64,000 nt of DNA from Fructobacillus papyrifericola (GTDB lineage Bacteria; Bacillota; Bacilli; Lactobacillales; Lactobacillaceae): positions 496,001 to 560,000 of the forward strand of contig NZ_JAAMFJ010000001.1 of the NCBI RefSeq assembly GCF_018437235.1, given 5' to 3'. Position 1 is the stretch's first letter, and each line of letters opens with the position of its first letter. Under the pieces are notes generated by a model. It did not search any database. It worked only from the letters and a program-made list of their open reading frames with translations, and was not told where the DNA came from. This document shows positions 1 through 8,111 of this stretch, one piece after another. Both the position numbers and the translations under genes were made by a program.

Positions 1-39
1 GGCGTAGCCCTAGCCACCCTCTACTTATCCTTCACATAA
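1..39 (+). CDS. 3' end of an unidentified gene (partial)
   Basis: Reading frame 1 of the window is open for 12 codons and ends with TAA at 37-39, directly before a strong terminator hairpin. The visible C-terminus is GVALATLYLSFT, hydrophobic as in the last helix of a membrane protein. The gene starts left of the window and converges on the uracil-DNA glycosylase-like gene. Too little is visible to name it. Confidence 0.45.
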   Translation, partial: GVALATLYLSFT

Positions 40-74
40 AAAAAGCAGCGACAAATTGTCGCTGCTTTTTTTAC
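40..74. terminator. Bidirectional terminator
   Basis: A perfect inverted repeat (GCAGCGACAA with TTGTCGCTGC) is flanked by an A run on one side and a T run on the other. It can end transcription both from the partial plus-strand gene and from the minus-strand gene that stops at 79. Confidence 0.85.
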
Positions 75-78
75 AAAG

Positions 79-666
79 TCAATTCCTGGTCTTCTTGGGA
101 CCTAAAATATCGCGGACCCGCTTTTGCAAAGCCGGCACGACTTCTTTTTCGTACCAGGGATTCTTTGCTAACCAAATGTTATTTCGTGGCGATGGGTGGA
201 CAATTGGAAAGTAAGTTGGCCAGTATTCCTCGTAGTTTTTGATGGTATCGGTAATCTTCGCAGAGGACTTGAGATGCAAGTAGTACTTCTGTGCATAGGA
301 GCCAACCAGAATCGTTAACTGCCGGTCGGCCATCCGGTCGAGTAAGCGGGGATGCCACTTTTCGGCAATCCCCTTACGGGGTGGCACATCCCCAGACTTT
401 GCCTTGCCTGGATAATAAAAGTCCATGGGGATCACGCCAATGTCACCGGAATCGTAGAACTCTTCCTTGCTGACTCCCAACCACTCTCGTAAACGATCAC
501 CAGAAGCGTCATTCCACATGATGCCCGATTCCTGGACTTTTAGACCGGGGGCTTGGCCAATAATAACAATCTTGGCAGTCTTTGGTGCAATAAAGATGGG
601 TTCCCAGCCCTTTTCCGTGTAGGCCCTGTTCATTGGGTCTTGCTTGATTTCTTCGTGAATGGTCAT
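79..666 (-). CDS. Uracil-DNA glycosylase family protein
   Basis: A 195-residue protein of the uracil-DNA glycosylase fold, which cuts uracil out of DNA for base-excision repair in the cytoplasm. Visible motifs are GQAPG (about residues 37-41), the water-activating/uracil-binding loop, and HPSPRN (about 157-162), the leucine-loop histidine motif. It belongs to the short, single-domain UDG-like proteins common in Lactobacillales rather than to classical Ung. The ATG at 666 is chosen because AGAAGG lies 8 bases upstream; an in-frame TTG further upstream would place that ribosome site inside the gene. It is followed at once by the shared terminator. The exact UDG subfamily and substrate range cannot be read from sequence. 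Confidence 0.85.
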   Translation of the reverse strand: MTIHEEIKQDPMNRAYTEKGWEPIFIAPKTAKIVIIGQAPGLKVQESGIMWNDASGDRLREWLGVSKEEFYDSGDIGVIPMDFYYPGKAKSGDVPPRKGIAEKWHPRLLDRMADRQLTILVGSYAQKYYLHLKSSAKITDTIKNYEEYWPTYFPIVHPSPRNNIWLAKNPWYEKEVVPALQKRVRDILGPKKTRN

Positions 667-685
667 GCTTTTGCCTTCTTTCAAC

Positions 686-1660
686 TTACCGTGTTAAGGC
701 TGGGTCCGCTGCTTCTGCTGCGGCCTTGACCGCACTTTCTTTGAAGTAGACCCGGTCAGCATTGTTGTACAAAACGTCTTCGAGCTCCTCTTGGTTGAAG
801 AGCTGACTAGCTTCCAACCAATTAGCTAAGTTCTCATAGGAATTAAAGGTGGCCGACCAGGGCGAATCGGTTCCCCAAATCAAACGCTTGGCCCCTAAGA
901 CCTGCTTGGCCAGAGCAACGGCTTCCCGGCACTTTGGATAGGGAAAGTCTGTCTCGCCAATAATGTCTTGAATGGCCGAGAGGTCGGTCCAGATGTTTTG
1001 CTTCGACTTGAAAAGTTCTAATGCCGCCTTTAAGCGGTTTAAATGATCAGCCGACGGGAAGGACAGGTGGCAGACAACAAAGTCCATCTCAGGGTAACGG
1101 GCGGCTAAATTCGCGATGGCCTCTGGCTGATAGGAAATCTGATCCGACGAACCGTAGTCAACCGTCACCGTAAAGCCAGGATAGTCGGCTAAGTAGTGGA
1201 AAATCTGGCCGACTTTGGCATCCGTGTCCAAGCGGAAAGGCTTTTCGGAATGGTAACCGTGCAGGCCGCCTCCTTCTGAAATTTCAAACTTAATGGCGCG
1301 AAAGCCGAGGTCTTCGACATGGCGTTTGACAATCGCCATGGCGTTATCGGCAAAGGGGTCGACGGAAAAGGCCCCGATAAAGTGCTCCGGGTACTTCTTG
1401 ATGGTTTGATAGCTGTAGTAGTTTTGATAACCGTTCAACGAGCCCTGTAGCAAAACAGCCTTTTCGACACCGGCCTTTTTCATCAATTCCATGGCTGCTT
1501 CGGCCGTAAACGAATCATCGCCTGAACCCTTAGGAATTAACTGGATGACCGTCCCGTCATCCCAAATGGCCTTGCCATCTCCAAGCGCATTCAAGCGCCC
1601 CTTACCGTTCAATCCCGCAATGGTCTTCACCAGGTGCAAGTGTCCATCAATCTTTTTCAT
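686..1660 (-). CDS. Amidohydrolase-related metal-dependent hydrolase
   Basis: A 324-residue TIM-barrel protein of the amidohydrolase_2 (ACMSD-like) group. Seen in order: the N-terminal metal-binding HLH at residues 7-9, a central CHLS histidine and a C-terminal GTDSPW carrying the catalytic aspartate. Such enzymes hydrolyse or decarboxylate small organic substrates; this one's substrate is not evident. Start: GGAGG lies six bases before the ATG at 1660, preceded by an alternative TTG. It lies 20 bp upstream of the glycosylase gene, so the two may be co-transcribed. Confidence 0.8.
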   Translation of the reverse strand: MKKIDGHLHLVKTIAGLNGKGRLNALGDGKAIWDDGTVIQLIPKGSGDDSFTAEAAMELMKKAGVEKAVLLQGSLNGYQNYYSYQTIKKYPEHFIGAFSVDPFADNAMAIVKRHVEDLGFRAIKFEISEGGGLHGYHSEKPFRLDTDAKVGQIFHYLADYPGFTVTVDYGSSDQISYQPEAIANLAARYPEMDFVVCHLSFPSADHLNRLKAALELFKSKQNIWTDLSAIQDIIGETDFPYPKCREAVALAKQVLGAKRLIWGTDSPWSATFNSYENLANWLEASQLFNQEELEDVLYNNADRVYFKESAVKAAAEAADPALTR

Positions 1661-1774
1661 CAAATGCCTCCAATCCCTTTTTCACCCCAATTGTACTCTT
1701 TCTAAAATGAAAGGCCCAGCTTCCAAAAGTAATCAAAAAGCCCTCTCCAAAAGGAAAAGACTTGTCTGCTTCAT

Positions 1775-1960
1775 TTACATCAAATAGGCTGCGTTAAAAA
1801 TCAGCAAGACCGCACCGATGGCAAAGATCACCGTTCCCCAAAGGAGCTGTGAAATCACCGAGCGGTCACCGAAGTAGAGGCGCAGCAAGGGCGCCGTGCT
1901 TCCAAAGATCAGCACGATAATTCCCAAGACAACGAGTAACAGTCCAACAATGGCTAACAT
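1775..1960 (-). CDS. Small two-helix membrane protein
   Basis: A 61-residue protein made almost entirely of two hydrophobic segments (about residues 2-20 and 38-58) separated by a short polar loop with RLYFGDRS. AAAGGAG precedes the ATG. No family is recognised. It lies 21 bp downstream of the PEBP-like gene, on the same strand, and may share its transcript. Function unknown. Confidence 0.65.
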   Translation of the reverse strand: MLAIVGLLLVVLGIIVLIFGSTAPLLRLYFGDRSVISQLLWGTVIFAIGAVLLIFNAAYLM

Positions 1961-1981
1961 GGTTTTCTCCTTTTTAACAAT

Positions 1982-2479
1982 TTAGGCCTTGGCTAAAACC
2001 GAAATAGCGGCTTCCGCCAGCACATGCCCCTGCATCGCCTTGAAGAGTTCGTTTAAGTAATAGCCCTCTTGCAAATCCAGCTTCTCATCAAGGGCGTAAA
2101 CCGTCAGGGTGTAGTCATGGTCCTTGTCTGGTGGCATTGGGCCGCCATAGCGGTAGACGATTTCCTTGCCAAAGTCGGGATAGAACTTCGAAGCAAAGCT
2201 GTTGCTGCCCTGACAGAGGCTCTTGTCTTCTCGACTAGCATCTTCTGGGATGCTTGTGACGGCACCAAAGTTAGTGGCCACCCAGTGAATGAACGGAAAG
2301 CCACAAACGGGGATGGCATCGTAATCAATGAAAGTGATGGCTAAGTCCTTTGTGCCAGCAGGCAAATCGCTCAATTCAATCGGCAGCGAGCAAACGGGCA
2401 CCCCGTCCACCTTGTCTTCTGCTCCTGCGGCTTTGCCATACTTATCAGGCAGATAACCTTGAAATGCTTTAATCTTCAT
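1982..2479 (-). CDS. YbhB/YbcL family (PEBP/Raf-kinase-inhibitor-like) protein
   Basis: A 165-residue phosphatidylethanolamine-binding-protein fold. Recognisable features are PIELSDLPAGTKDLAITFIDYD at the N-terminus, the HWVATNF ligand-pocket motif and the C-terminal YGGPMPPDKDHDYTLTVYAL region (the PEBP GPxPP...H motif). Family members are cytosolic or periplasmic and of unclear biological role in bacteria. The start at 2479 is preceded by AAGGAG; the frame stays open upstream without a better ribosome site. Confidence 0.85.
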   Translation of the reverse strand: MKIKAFQGYLPDKYGKAAGAEDKVDGVPVCSLPIELSDLPAGTKDLAITFIDYDAIPVCGFPFIHWVATNFGAVTSIPEDASREDKSLCQGSNSFASKFYPDFGKEIVYRYGGPMPPDKDHDYTLTVYALDEKLDLQEGYYLNELFKAMQGHVLAEAAISVLAKA

Positions 2480-2619
2480 GGAAAGCTCCTTTCCCTTTCT
2501 TCTATTCCATTCTAACAGCTTCAAATCGAAAGTAAAATGCGGACAAAGTCGGCCCTCCCCGAAAAAAAGTGCTATGCTAATCATGAAAGCAGAGAAGAAA
2601 CGTTTGTTAGGAGGCTGTT

Positions 2620-2748
2620 ATGAACAAGGAAGAACGAGAAGAACAAGAGAAGGCAGACCAATTGGCACCCTACAACAAGCCCTGGTTCATCTTCATCGGC
2701 ATCATCGCCGTTCTTTGCCTAGTCGGCTACATTGCCCTCTTAGCCTAA
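2620..2748 (+). CDS. 42-residue single-helix membrane protein
   Basis: A small gene whose product begins MNKEEREEQEKADQLAP, a highly charged N-terminus, followed by one transmembrane helix (about residues 22-42) to the end. TAGGAGG precedes the ATG by seven bases, and a strong terminator follows the stop by three bases, so it is a self-contained transcription unit. It is divergent from the PEBP-like gene. No family is recognised; the shape (charged cytoplasmic tail plus C-terminal helix) fits a tail-anchored regulatory microprotein. Confidence 0.7.
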   Translation: MNKEEREEQEKADQLAPYNKPWFIFIGIIAVLCLVGYIALLA

Positions 2749-2751
2749 AGT

Positions 2752-2784
2752 AAAAACGATTGTTTTTTAACCAATCGTTTTTTT
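2752..2784. terminator. Bidirectional terminator
   Basis: AAAAACGATTG pairs with CAATCGTTTTT across a nine-base loop. It serves the 42-codon plus-strand gene and the minus-strand azlD gene, which converge here. Confidence 0.85.
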
Positions 2785-2788
2785 ATGC

Positions 2789-3112
2789 TTAAAACAGATA
2801 AACAAGCCCCACGTAGGTGGCCGAACCAAACAAAATGGCCAAAAGCATATCGCTCTTCACATAGTAGAGAGCGACCGTCACCAAACCGGCAAAGAAGGCT
2901 AATAGACTGTCAAAGCCAGGATGCAGAATCTGACTTTTATAGCAGTAAATGACCAGGATGCCCAAGATGGCTGGTGGCAGATGCTCACCCAGGTATTTTA
3001 CAAAGCCCGGGGTCTCCTTCTTGCCAGAAAAAATCAAAAAAGGTAAGAAGCGTGTGGCAAAAGTCGCCAAGGACGCAATGGCAATGGTCATGATCTCATT
3101 CGGTACCGTCAT
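2789..3112 (-). CDS. azlD: AzlD family branched-chain amino acid exporter subunit
   Basis: A 107-residue, four-helix membrane protein of the AzlD family, the small partner of AzlC in export of branched-chain amino acids and their analogues. Visible are the family's TRFLPF motif and hydrophobic segments of about 20 residues. Start at 3112: AAGGAGG lies nine bases upstream, and the gene overlaps the end of azlC by 17 bases, the usual coupled arrangement. The upstream methionine would lack this site. Confidence 0.88.
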   Translation of the reverse strand: MTVPNEIMTIAIASLATFATRFLPFLIFSGKKETPGFVKYLGEHLPPAILGILVIYCYKSQILHPGFDSLLAFFAGLVTVALYYVKSDMLLAILFGSATYVGLVYLF

Positions 3113-3791
3113 GGGCCGGCCCCTCCTTTTTGTATTCAAACCAAAACAGTAGAACCATCAATAACATGGCGATGGGCAAAAAGAACTGGCTACCGAAAAT
3201 AAGCAAGCTAACCAGGCCCACGAAAAGCCCCATTAGAGAAGATGACCGCTGGGCCTTGACCATGAATTGACTCATGAACAAAACGATAAAAAGGGCCACC
3301 AAGACAAAGTCAATGCCCTTAATCTGAAAACTGATAAAGGAACCGGCAATGCCCCCAACAAAGGCCCCGAACACCCAGTAGAAATGATTCAGTAAGGTAA
3401 CGTAAAAATAGTACTTTTTCTCTTTAAGGTCGTCAGGTAGAACCGTGGCAAAGTTAATCGAGAAGGTCTCGTCACAGAGACCAAAAATCAAATAAAGTTT
3501 CTTCAGTCCCGTGTTTTTGTACTTCTCGAGCATGGAAAGGCCATAGAAAAAGTGCCTTGAATTAATAATCAGCGTCAAAGTCAGAGTCAACCAGGGATTA
3601 AAGGCTTTGAGCAAGGCGTTAGCAATGACAAATTCAATGGAGCCACCAAAAATAGTCAAAGCCATCAGCGTTGGGTACCAAAAATTAAAGCCCAGCTGGT
3701 GCATGTAAAGGCCGTATGTAATACCCAGAAAAACAAAACCCGTCATGATGGGTAGCGTCTTTATCAAGGCGAAGCGTAACTCTTTGTTCAT
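3096..3791 (-). CDS. azlC: AzlC family branched-chain amino acid exporter large subunit
   Basis: A 231-residue polytopic membrane protein. It shows the AzlC signature: an N-terminal helix with GFVFLGITYGLYM, then FGGSIEFVIANAL and NSRHFFYGLSM, followed by DETFSINF. It forms the export complex with the overlapping azlD product. The ribosome site before the ATG is weak (GAAAGAAAAT). Upstream, 3792-3897 is a short AT-rich gap with possible promoter hexamers but nothing decisive. Confidence 0.9.
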   Translation of the reverse strand: MNKELRFALIKTLPIMTGFVFLGITYGLYMHQLGFNFWYPTLMALTIFGGSIEFVIANALLKAFNPWLTLTLTLIINSRHFFYGLSMLEKYKNTGLKKLYLIFGLCDETFSINFATVLPDDLKEKKYYFYVTLLNHFYWVFGAFVGGIAGSFISFQIKGIDFVLVALFIVLFMSQFMVKAQRSSSLMGLFVGLVSLLIFGSQFFLPIAMLLMVLLFWFEYKKEGPAHDGTE

Positions 3792-3897
3792 GTTCGATTT
3801 TCTTTCATTTGCGTATTATTCAGTGCAATAAAACTTTGCCAAGCAAAATGACAATCAATCAGCTCAAGACTTAATCAGAGCACACATTCATAACAGC

Positions 3898-4579
3898 CTA
3901 TTTTCTCTCCACTGAGCGGACAACGTATTTTTCGAGATCAGAAATATCAATGACCCATGATTCGGTAAAGGAAACCCTGGCCGGTTTGCCCTGCCATTTT
4001 AGTTTTGCCCCCTCTTCGTTGGCAATTAGCTGTTCGTTTTTACTAACGTAATAATCCCGTGCCTTCACCACGTACTCGACCGTTAATAAATCACCCAATC
4101 TCGAAACGGGGTAAAGTCCTCGAACCCTGACATCCGTTGTTCTCGCTTCGATGCCCTTTTCAGCGTAACCGGCTAAGATTTTTTTGATTTTTAGCATAAA
4201 GAAAACCGGTCATCTCATCTTCGATTAGCGAGAGGTCTGCCCTTGTCCAAGCTTTTTGAAAACGAATAAACAAGGCGGTTAAATCACTCCGGTAACACTG
4301 GTCAAACTCGATTTCTTTGGCCAATTGTCGGTTGCCCTGCCGATTCATCCACTTGATGGCTTGCCAGAAAATGAAAAAACTAATCAGACCAATAATGAAA
4401 CTACCGTTTGACTCTTGGCCACCAGTCCCCGTACTACCACCGGTTGGTGAGGTACTCGAACCACCGCCACCTTGTCCTCCGCCGCCGGAACCGCCACCAA
4501 AGCTAGCATAGACAATTTGTGGACTGTTCCAGTATAGGGCCAGGACAAAGGCAAAAAATATTTTCCAGTATTTCTTCAT
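3898..4579 (-). pseudogene. Tim44-like domain membrane protein, split by a frameshift
   Basis: Two overlapping frames read as one protein. The first (4160-4579) has a signal-like hydrophobic start, a glycine-rich stretch (residues about 27-55), a membrane helix (about 61-77) and the opening of a Tim44-like domain (LTALFIRFQKAWTRADLS). The second (3898-4197) supplies the rest of that domain (GYAEKGIEAR through WVIDISDLEKYVVRSVERK). The break is at a run of seven A's (4181-4187 region, T run on the plus strand): removing one A joins them as NQKILAGYAEKG. This may be a real inactivating mutation, an assembly error in a homopolymer, or two coupled genes (the second ATG overlaps). Bacterial Tim44-like membrane proteins have no settled function. 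Confidence 0.7.
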
Positions 4580-4613
4580 TGATTGCCCCTTCCCTTTTCA
4601 ATGATTCATGACC

Positions 4614-4657
4614 AAGAAAAAGAGGATCAGTTCGCTTTTCGGCCAACCAATCCTCTT
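4614..4657 (-). terminator. Terminator, probably the original tRNA-Ser terminator
   Basis: On the minus strand AAGAGGAT and ATCCTCTT pair across a 22-base loop and are followed by TTTCTT. It lies just outside the left attachment repeat (4666). In the ancestral chromosome it would have followed tRNA-Ser directly, so it is likely that gene's own terminator, now 18 kb away and serving the integrase end of the element. Confidence 0.6.
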
Positions 4658-4665
4658 CTAAGATT

Positions 4666-4682
4666 AAGGAGATAGCGGGATT
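4666..4682. repeat. Left attachment site (17-bp core)
   Basis: AAGGAGATAGCGGGATT is identical to 22677-22693. It reproduces the last bases of tRNA-Ser on the minus strand, as expected after site-specific integration into a tRNA 3' end. It lies 58 bp from the integrase stop codon. Confidence 0.88.
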
Positions 4683-4719
4683 CCAAACAAGCCTGTCATA
4701 TCAAAGTTTTACGGGTTTT

Positions 4720-4743
4720 GTGTTAATTTATGTGTTATTTTAT
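4720..4743. repeat. Integrase arm-type direct repeats, left end
   Basis: Two direct copies, TGTGTTAATTTA and TGTGTTATTTTA, lie 12 bp apart between the core site and the integrase, overlapping its stop codon. The same TGTGTTA word recurs near the right end (22492-22583). Pairs of direct repeats flanking a core are the usual binding sites of the N-terminal domain of tyrosine integrases; the role is inferred from position. Confidence 0.6.
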
Positions 4744-5873
4744 TCTAGTTTTGGGACGATACCATCAAGGACGCTTGCTGTTTTTTCGCTGGCCTCTTTG
4801 GTTACTTCGCTATAAATATCTAGCGTAATTGAGGCGTCAGCATGACCTAGATAGGTTTGGGCTTGTTTAACGGTTGCGCCACGTTCAAGGGCAAGCGTTG
4901 CCCATGTATGACGTAAGCCGTGAGGGGTTATCCCTTCAGCCACGTTGTAGCGTTTCTTAACGTCATCCATCCACTTCTTAGGTCTGGTTGGTTGTACAAA
5001 ATGGCCTTCAGTATTAAAAACAAAGTCAGTTGGCTTTTTATAACTACTTTCATCATAGTAGCTGGCTAGTACCCTGACCATGTCGGAAGCTATCTTAATT
5101 GTTCGATAGCTTGCTGACGACTTTGGTTCTTTCAAATACCCTACACCGTGTAGACCACGTCCTATGGCTTGTTCAATCGTTATATAGCCACCATCAAAGT
5201 CTACATGCTTCCACTGTAAGGCTATTAGCTCCTCTGACCTCATACCAGTGAAAGCGGCCAGCCTAAGCAAAACATAAGCCTGCCTGTTAATCTGGCAATA
5301 TTGGCTATCAAGCACCTCAACAAACCGCCTAAACTCTTCAAGGTTCATGGCCTTCTTTTTCTTCTTGGTTCGTCTCTCTCGTGGGAAGACAACTTTGGTA
5401 AAAGGGTCTACTGCTATCATATCCAAACGTACGGCCATATCTACCACCTTACGAAAGTACAGCACCGGCTTTTTATACTTGATAAGTTTGGCCTGCATTG
5501 TGGTAAGATACTTCTGTAAAGCTATAGGTGTGATCTCATCTACTGGAGTATTACCCCATACAGGTAAAATGTGTATATCAAAGTAGCTTAGTACTTTGTT
5601 AAGCGAGCTTTCTTCTACAGTGCTTTGGTAGCCATCTAACCAAAGTTCATAGAGTGCCTTGACCGTTAGAACGGCCGGGCGCTCTTTTTTGTTGTACTCA
5701 CTTTCTCCAGCCTTGAACAATACTGTTTCATTATTAAACCAGTCTCTTGCTACCTTTCGGGATAAGAAACCACGCTTTTTGACTCTTGCTCTCGTACCAT
5801 CAGGATGTTTACCAAGATACCCTATTACCTCCCAAGTCTTCCCATCCTTTGTATTCAATTCTTTTAATTGCAT
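4740..5873 (-). CDS. int: Tyrosine-family site-specific integrase
   Basis: A 377-residue tyrosine recombinase that would catalyse integration and excision at the tRNA-Ser core. The N-terminal 60 residues form an arm-binding-type domain (WEVIGYLGKHPDGTR), then a SAM-like core-binding domain (about 70-165), then the catalytic domain. Catalytic residues seen: Arg212 (TGMRSEE), Lys near 249-251, His318 and Arg321 (HGLRHTW), His344 (LGHADASIT) and Tyr354. Start at 5873 has GGAGG six bases upstream. It is the last gene of the leftward region, behind a terminator-like hairpin at 5917-5962, so it probably has its own promoter or is partly uncoupled from the early operon. Confidence 0.95.
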   Translation of the reverse strand: MQLKELNTKDGKTWEVIGYLGKHPDGTRARVKKRGFLSRKVARDWFNNETVLFKAGESEYNKKERPAVLTVKALYELWLDGYQSTVEESSLNKVLSYFDIHILPVWGNTPVDEITPIALQKYLTTMQAKLIKYKKPVLYFRKVVDMAVRLDMIAVDPFTKVVFPRERRTKKKKKAMNLEEFRRFVEVLDSQYCQINRQAYVLLRLAAFTGMRSEELIALQWKHVDFDGGYITIEQAIGRGLHGVGYLKEPKSSASYRTIKIASDMVRVLASYYDESSYKKPTDFVFNTEGHFVQPTRPKKWMDDVKKRYNVAEGITPHGLRHTWATLALERGATVKQAQTYLGHADASITLDIYSEVTKEASEKTASVLDGIVPKLE

Positions 5874-5884
5874 TGTTTACCTCC

Positions 5885-5902
5885 GATAGCGGGGATGCTA
5901 TC
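5885..5902. promoter_or_regulatory. Hairpin GATAGC-N6-GCTATC upstream of int
   Basis: GATAGCGGGGATGCTATC is a six-bp-arm inverted repeat directly upstream of the integrase ribosome site. Its reverse complement recurs (17 of 18 bases) at 22536-22553, near the other end of the element. Its first half, GATAGCGGG, also matches the attachment core. It could bind integrase or excisionase, or act as an RNA hairpin on int; position is the only evidence. Confidence 0.5.
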
Positions 5903-5916
5903 AAAACAAGCAAAAT

Positions 5917-5962
5917 AAAAGGTGTTGAAAGCTATAGCGTTCTATAGACACTCAACACCTTT
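5917..5962. terminator. Terminator of the leftward early operon
   Basis: AAAGGTGTTGA and TCAACACCTTT form a long stem; on the minus strand it is followed by TTTATTTT. It lies between the small membrane-protein gene and int. The loop holds a 10-bp-spaced doublet, CTATAGCGTT followed by CTATAGACAC (5932-5951). Confidence 0.7.
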
Positions 5963-5997
5963 ATATATTGCCACACCATCCCCCACTAGTACATAGC

Positions 5998-6345
5998 CTA
6001 ATTGCTCATGTTATAAATACGTTCAGCTTCTTCAAGCTCTTCATCCGCAACTTTTAACCGTGCTTTGTGTATTTGCTGACGATCATAGATAGCCCACGCC
6101 TCTGCTTCTGTGAGGCTCTTCTGTGTTTTGTCGCCGTTACTCAATCTGTCCACGTCATAACCTAACTGCGTGAGTAGGTCTCTAAACGACTCGGCCTCTT
6201 CTTCGGCATAGATTGCTTTGTTTTCATGTAGCTTGGCATAGTATCGATAGATAACCGCCCCCTGATAAAACTTGTTCATTTGCCACTTTTGGCAAAAGAT
6301 AAGGCCAGCCATTACCAGTAGTAAAATTGCTATAAAAATGTTCAT
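5998..6345 (-). CDS. Small membrane-anchored protein of unknown function
   Basis: A 115-residue protein with one N-terminal membrane helix (MNIFIAILLLVMAGLIF, residues 1-17) and a charged, probably helical remainder rich in Glu, Lys and Ala. The ATG at 6345 is chosen because AAGAAAGGA precedes it and puts the helix at the N-terminus; longer readings add non-conserved upstream sequence. The coding DNA contains one of the CCA-N4-TGG palindromes (6279-6296). Not a recognised family; it closes the early operon. Confidence 0.6.
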   Translation of the reverse strand: MNIFIAILLLVMAGLIFCQKWQMNKFYQGAVIYRYYAKLHENKAIYAEEEAESFRDLLTQLGYDVDRLSNGDKTQKSLTEAEAWAIYDRQQIHKARLKVADEELEEAERIYNMSN

Positions 6346-6683
6346 CGTATTCCTTTCTTGCTTTGGGTCAAAATGTGCTGTTTTTTGTGTCACTTTAAAA
6401 ATCGCTGTACCCATTGTGGCTCTAAGCTTAAAAGCTATTTGTGTCGTTTTGTGTCGGCTTTTCGCCACTTCTCTCCCCTATATATGTTTCTATTACCTTC
6501 CTCTCTCTTTATTCAATTACCTTTCTATATACTCAAAACCTAACACTTATAACACAAAATATAGTTAAGACTTAGAGTAACAAGGGATTTCAGGTTTCAA
6601 CTTTGGGCACATTCGTGGCACGTTGACGTCTCTTGAGGTCTCTTGACAGTTTGCCTCTGACACGAAAACGTGCACAATCGCTC
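6346..6683. other. Non-coding gap with 10-bp-spaced doublets and decamer triplet
   Basis: No gene is supported here. It holds a doublet TTGTGTCGTT / TTGTGTCGGC (6439-6458), a pyrimidine-rich tract (about 6490-6535), and the triplet at 6623-6652. It sits immediately 3' of the SF3 helicase gene, where satellite islands such as SaPIs keep their replication origin, so an origin is a reasonable guess. Confidence 0.5.
6623..6652. repeat. Three tandem decamers (TTGACGTCTC type)
   Basis: TTGACGTCTC, then TTGAGGTCTC, then TTGACAGTTT stand head to tail with a 10-bp period. A related triplet starting with the identical TTGACGTCTC occurs at 14849-14878. The spacing of one helical turn suits iterons for an initiator protein, but no binding is shown. 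Confidence 0.7.
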
Positions 6684-8111
6684 TTAAACGTACTTTTCGA
6701 GGTCTAAACCTAGCCAGCTAAATTGTGGATTATTTGAGTCTCCCTCTGGATGAAGGCGGGTTCGTGTCTCTAAATACCCATTTTGTGCCACTTTTGTGTC
6801 AAAACTCTTCTTGCTCATTTTCGACTCGATTTTATTATCTCTAAGCCAATCTTCAAACCGTGAAAAAGCGACTCGCTTCGATATTCCACCGGTATATCCT
6901 TCTTCTGTTTCTCGCCGTGCTTCTAGTAAGAAAGAGCTAACCAAGTCTTGACTGTTCGCCCAGTCCTTTGTTGTTTCTTCTATCTCATCGCTAACCGTTA
7001 GCTTCATGTTAGCCTTGGCTGTTTGAAAGGCAGTAATGCACTCAATAGCAAAGCCTCCTAGTTCGTTGATTGCCTCTTTCTCATTCCACAAGGTCGCACG
7101 GTACTTGGCCTCTTTCGGGTTATCTCGTACCTTAGGAGCAACTACTGGCACTATGTGCATGCGCTGGACTAAGGCAGAACTAACCGATAGCTTAGGCTTG
7201 TTATTGCTGGCAAAGATAAGTAAGGCGTATAGCTCCACACTAATTGAGTTTGACCCTTTACCCTCAACTTCCACCAAGTCGCCGCCTGATAAGGTCTTAA
7301 GTGCGTCTGGCATATCAATGCGAGTGTCGGGAATGTCCAAATGGATATTCGCTAACTTGTTAATCAGGTCAACCGTTCCAAAGCGGGCACTCTTACCATT
7401 GCTACCGGTCAGCGTGTCGATGTCTTTGGCTGTAATGTTGGCCTGCCCTATCAAAGGTTTTACAATCTTGTCTACAAAGTAGCTTTTACCACTGCCACCC
7501 GTCTCATCTAACAGAATTGTAATGGTGTTAAAGGTGTGCTGTTCGGGTATAAAAGCATAGCCGATAATCTCCTTCAGATACTGCCAAGAGTTACCGAACA
7601 GATATGCACCCCATGCGTTAATATTGGGGGATGCTTGCCCTGGCTGTGCTTCAATCTGGTGGCCGTTAATCAAGTAGTCTTCTTGTTGGTTGGCCACCAT
7701 TTCGCCATTATTCAGCATGTACGTGCCATTCTTAAAAGCCACTCGGTCAGTCTTTTGTTTTTCAAAGGTGTTATAGATTCTCTGTGCCTGTACTAATATC
7801 GTTTTGGCCGTGTCTTCCATCTTGCGGACGGTATAAAACTGTTCCGCTTTGAGATATTGAAAAGCCACCCGCTTAGCTTGCTCTAGCGCTCTGTTACGCT
7901 TGACCTGCTCCCAGTTAATACCGTTATACAGGTAATAATTCATGTCATCCCCAAAAGGCACAACGGCCATAGGGTTATCTTTTAGGATCGTGTCAGCAAG
8001 TTTTAAATAGTTGACGGCGGTAGGCTTGCCGTCTTCATTGCAAATAAACCAGGCCGGCTTGCCAGTCCGTTCAGCTAAAAAGTTCTGTTCAAGTTGTTCT
8101 GTTTTACCCAT
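6684..8111 (-). CDS. SF3 helicase / P4-family primase-helicase
   Basis: A 475-residue protein of the phage/plasmid P4-type (D5-like) superfamily-3 helicases that unwind an element's own origin. The Walker A motif GGSGKS is at residues 205-210, Walker B and motif C follow in the LIFASNNKPKLS region, and an arginine-bearing FAIEC..F segment and a C-terminal winged-helix-like tail come after. The ATG at 8111 lies inside the last codons of the PrimPol gene (8-bp overlap) with GGGAGG upstream, so the two are translationally coupled. Together they form a replication module typical of satellites and integrated plasmids. Confidence 0.9.
   Translation of the reverse strand: MGKTEQLEQNFLAERTGKPAWFICNEDGKPTAVNYLKLADTILKDNPMAVVPFGDDMNYYLYNGINWEQVKRNRALEQAKRVAFQYLKAEQFYTVRKMEDTAKTILVQAQRIYNTFEKQKTDRVAFKNGTYMLNNGEMVANQQEDYLINGHQIEAQPGQASPNINAWGAYLFGNSWQYLKEIIGYAFIPEQHTFNTITILLDETGGSGKSYFVDKIVKPLIGQANITAKDIDTLTGSNGKSARFGTVDLINKLANIHLDIPDTRIDMPDALKTLSGGDLVEVEGKGSNSISVELYALLIFASNNKPKLSVSSALVQRMHIVPVVAPKVRDNPKEAKYRATLWNEKEAINELGGFAIECITAFQTAKANMKLTVSDEIEETTKDWANSQDLVSSFLLEARRETEEGYTGGISKRVAFSRFEDWLRDNKIESKMSKKSFDTKVAQNGYLETRTRLHPEGDSNNPQFSWLGLDLEKYV

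Noticed and set aside
3792-3897. azlC promoter
   Set aside because: Several AT-rich hexamers fit loosely with 17-18 bp spacing, but none stands out from the AT-rich background.
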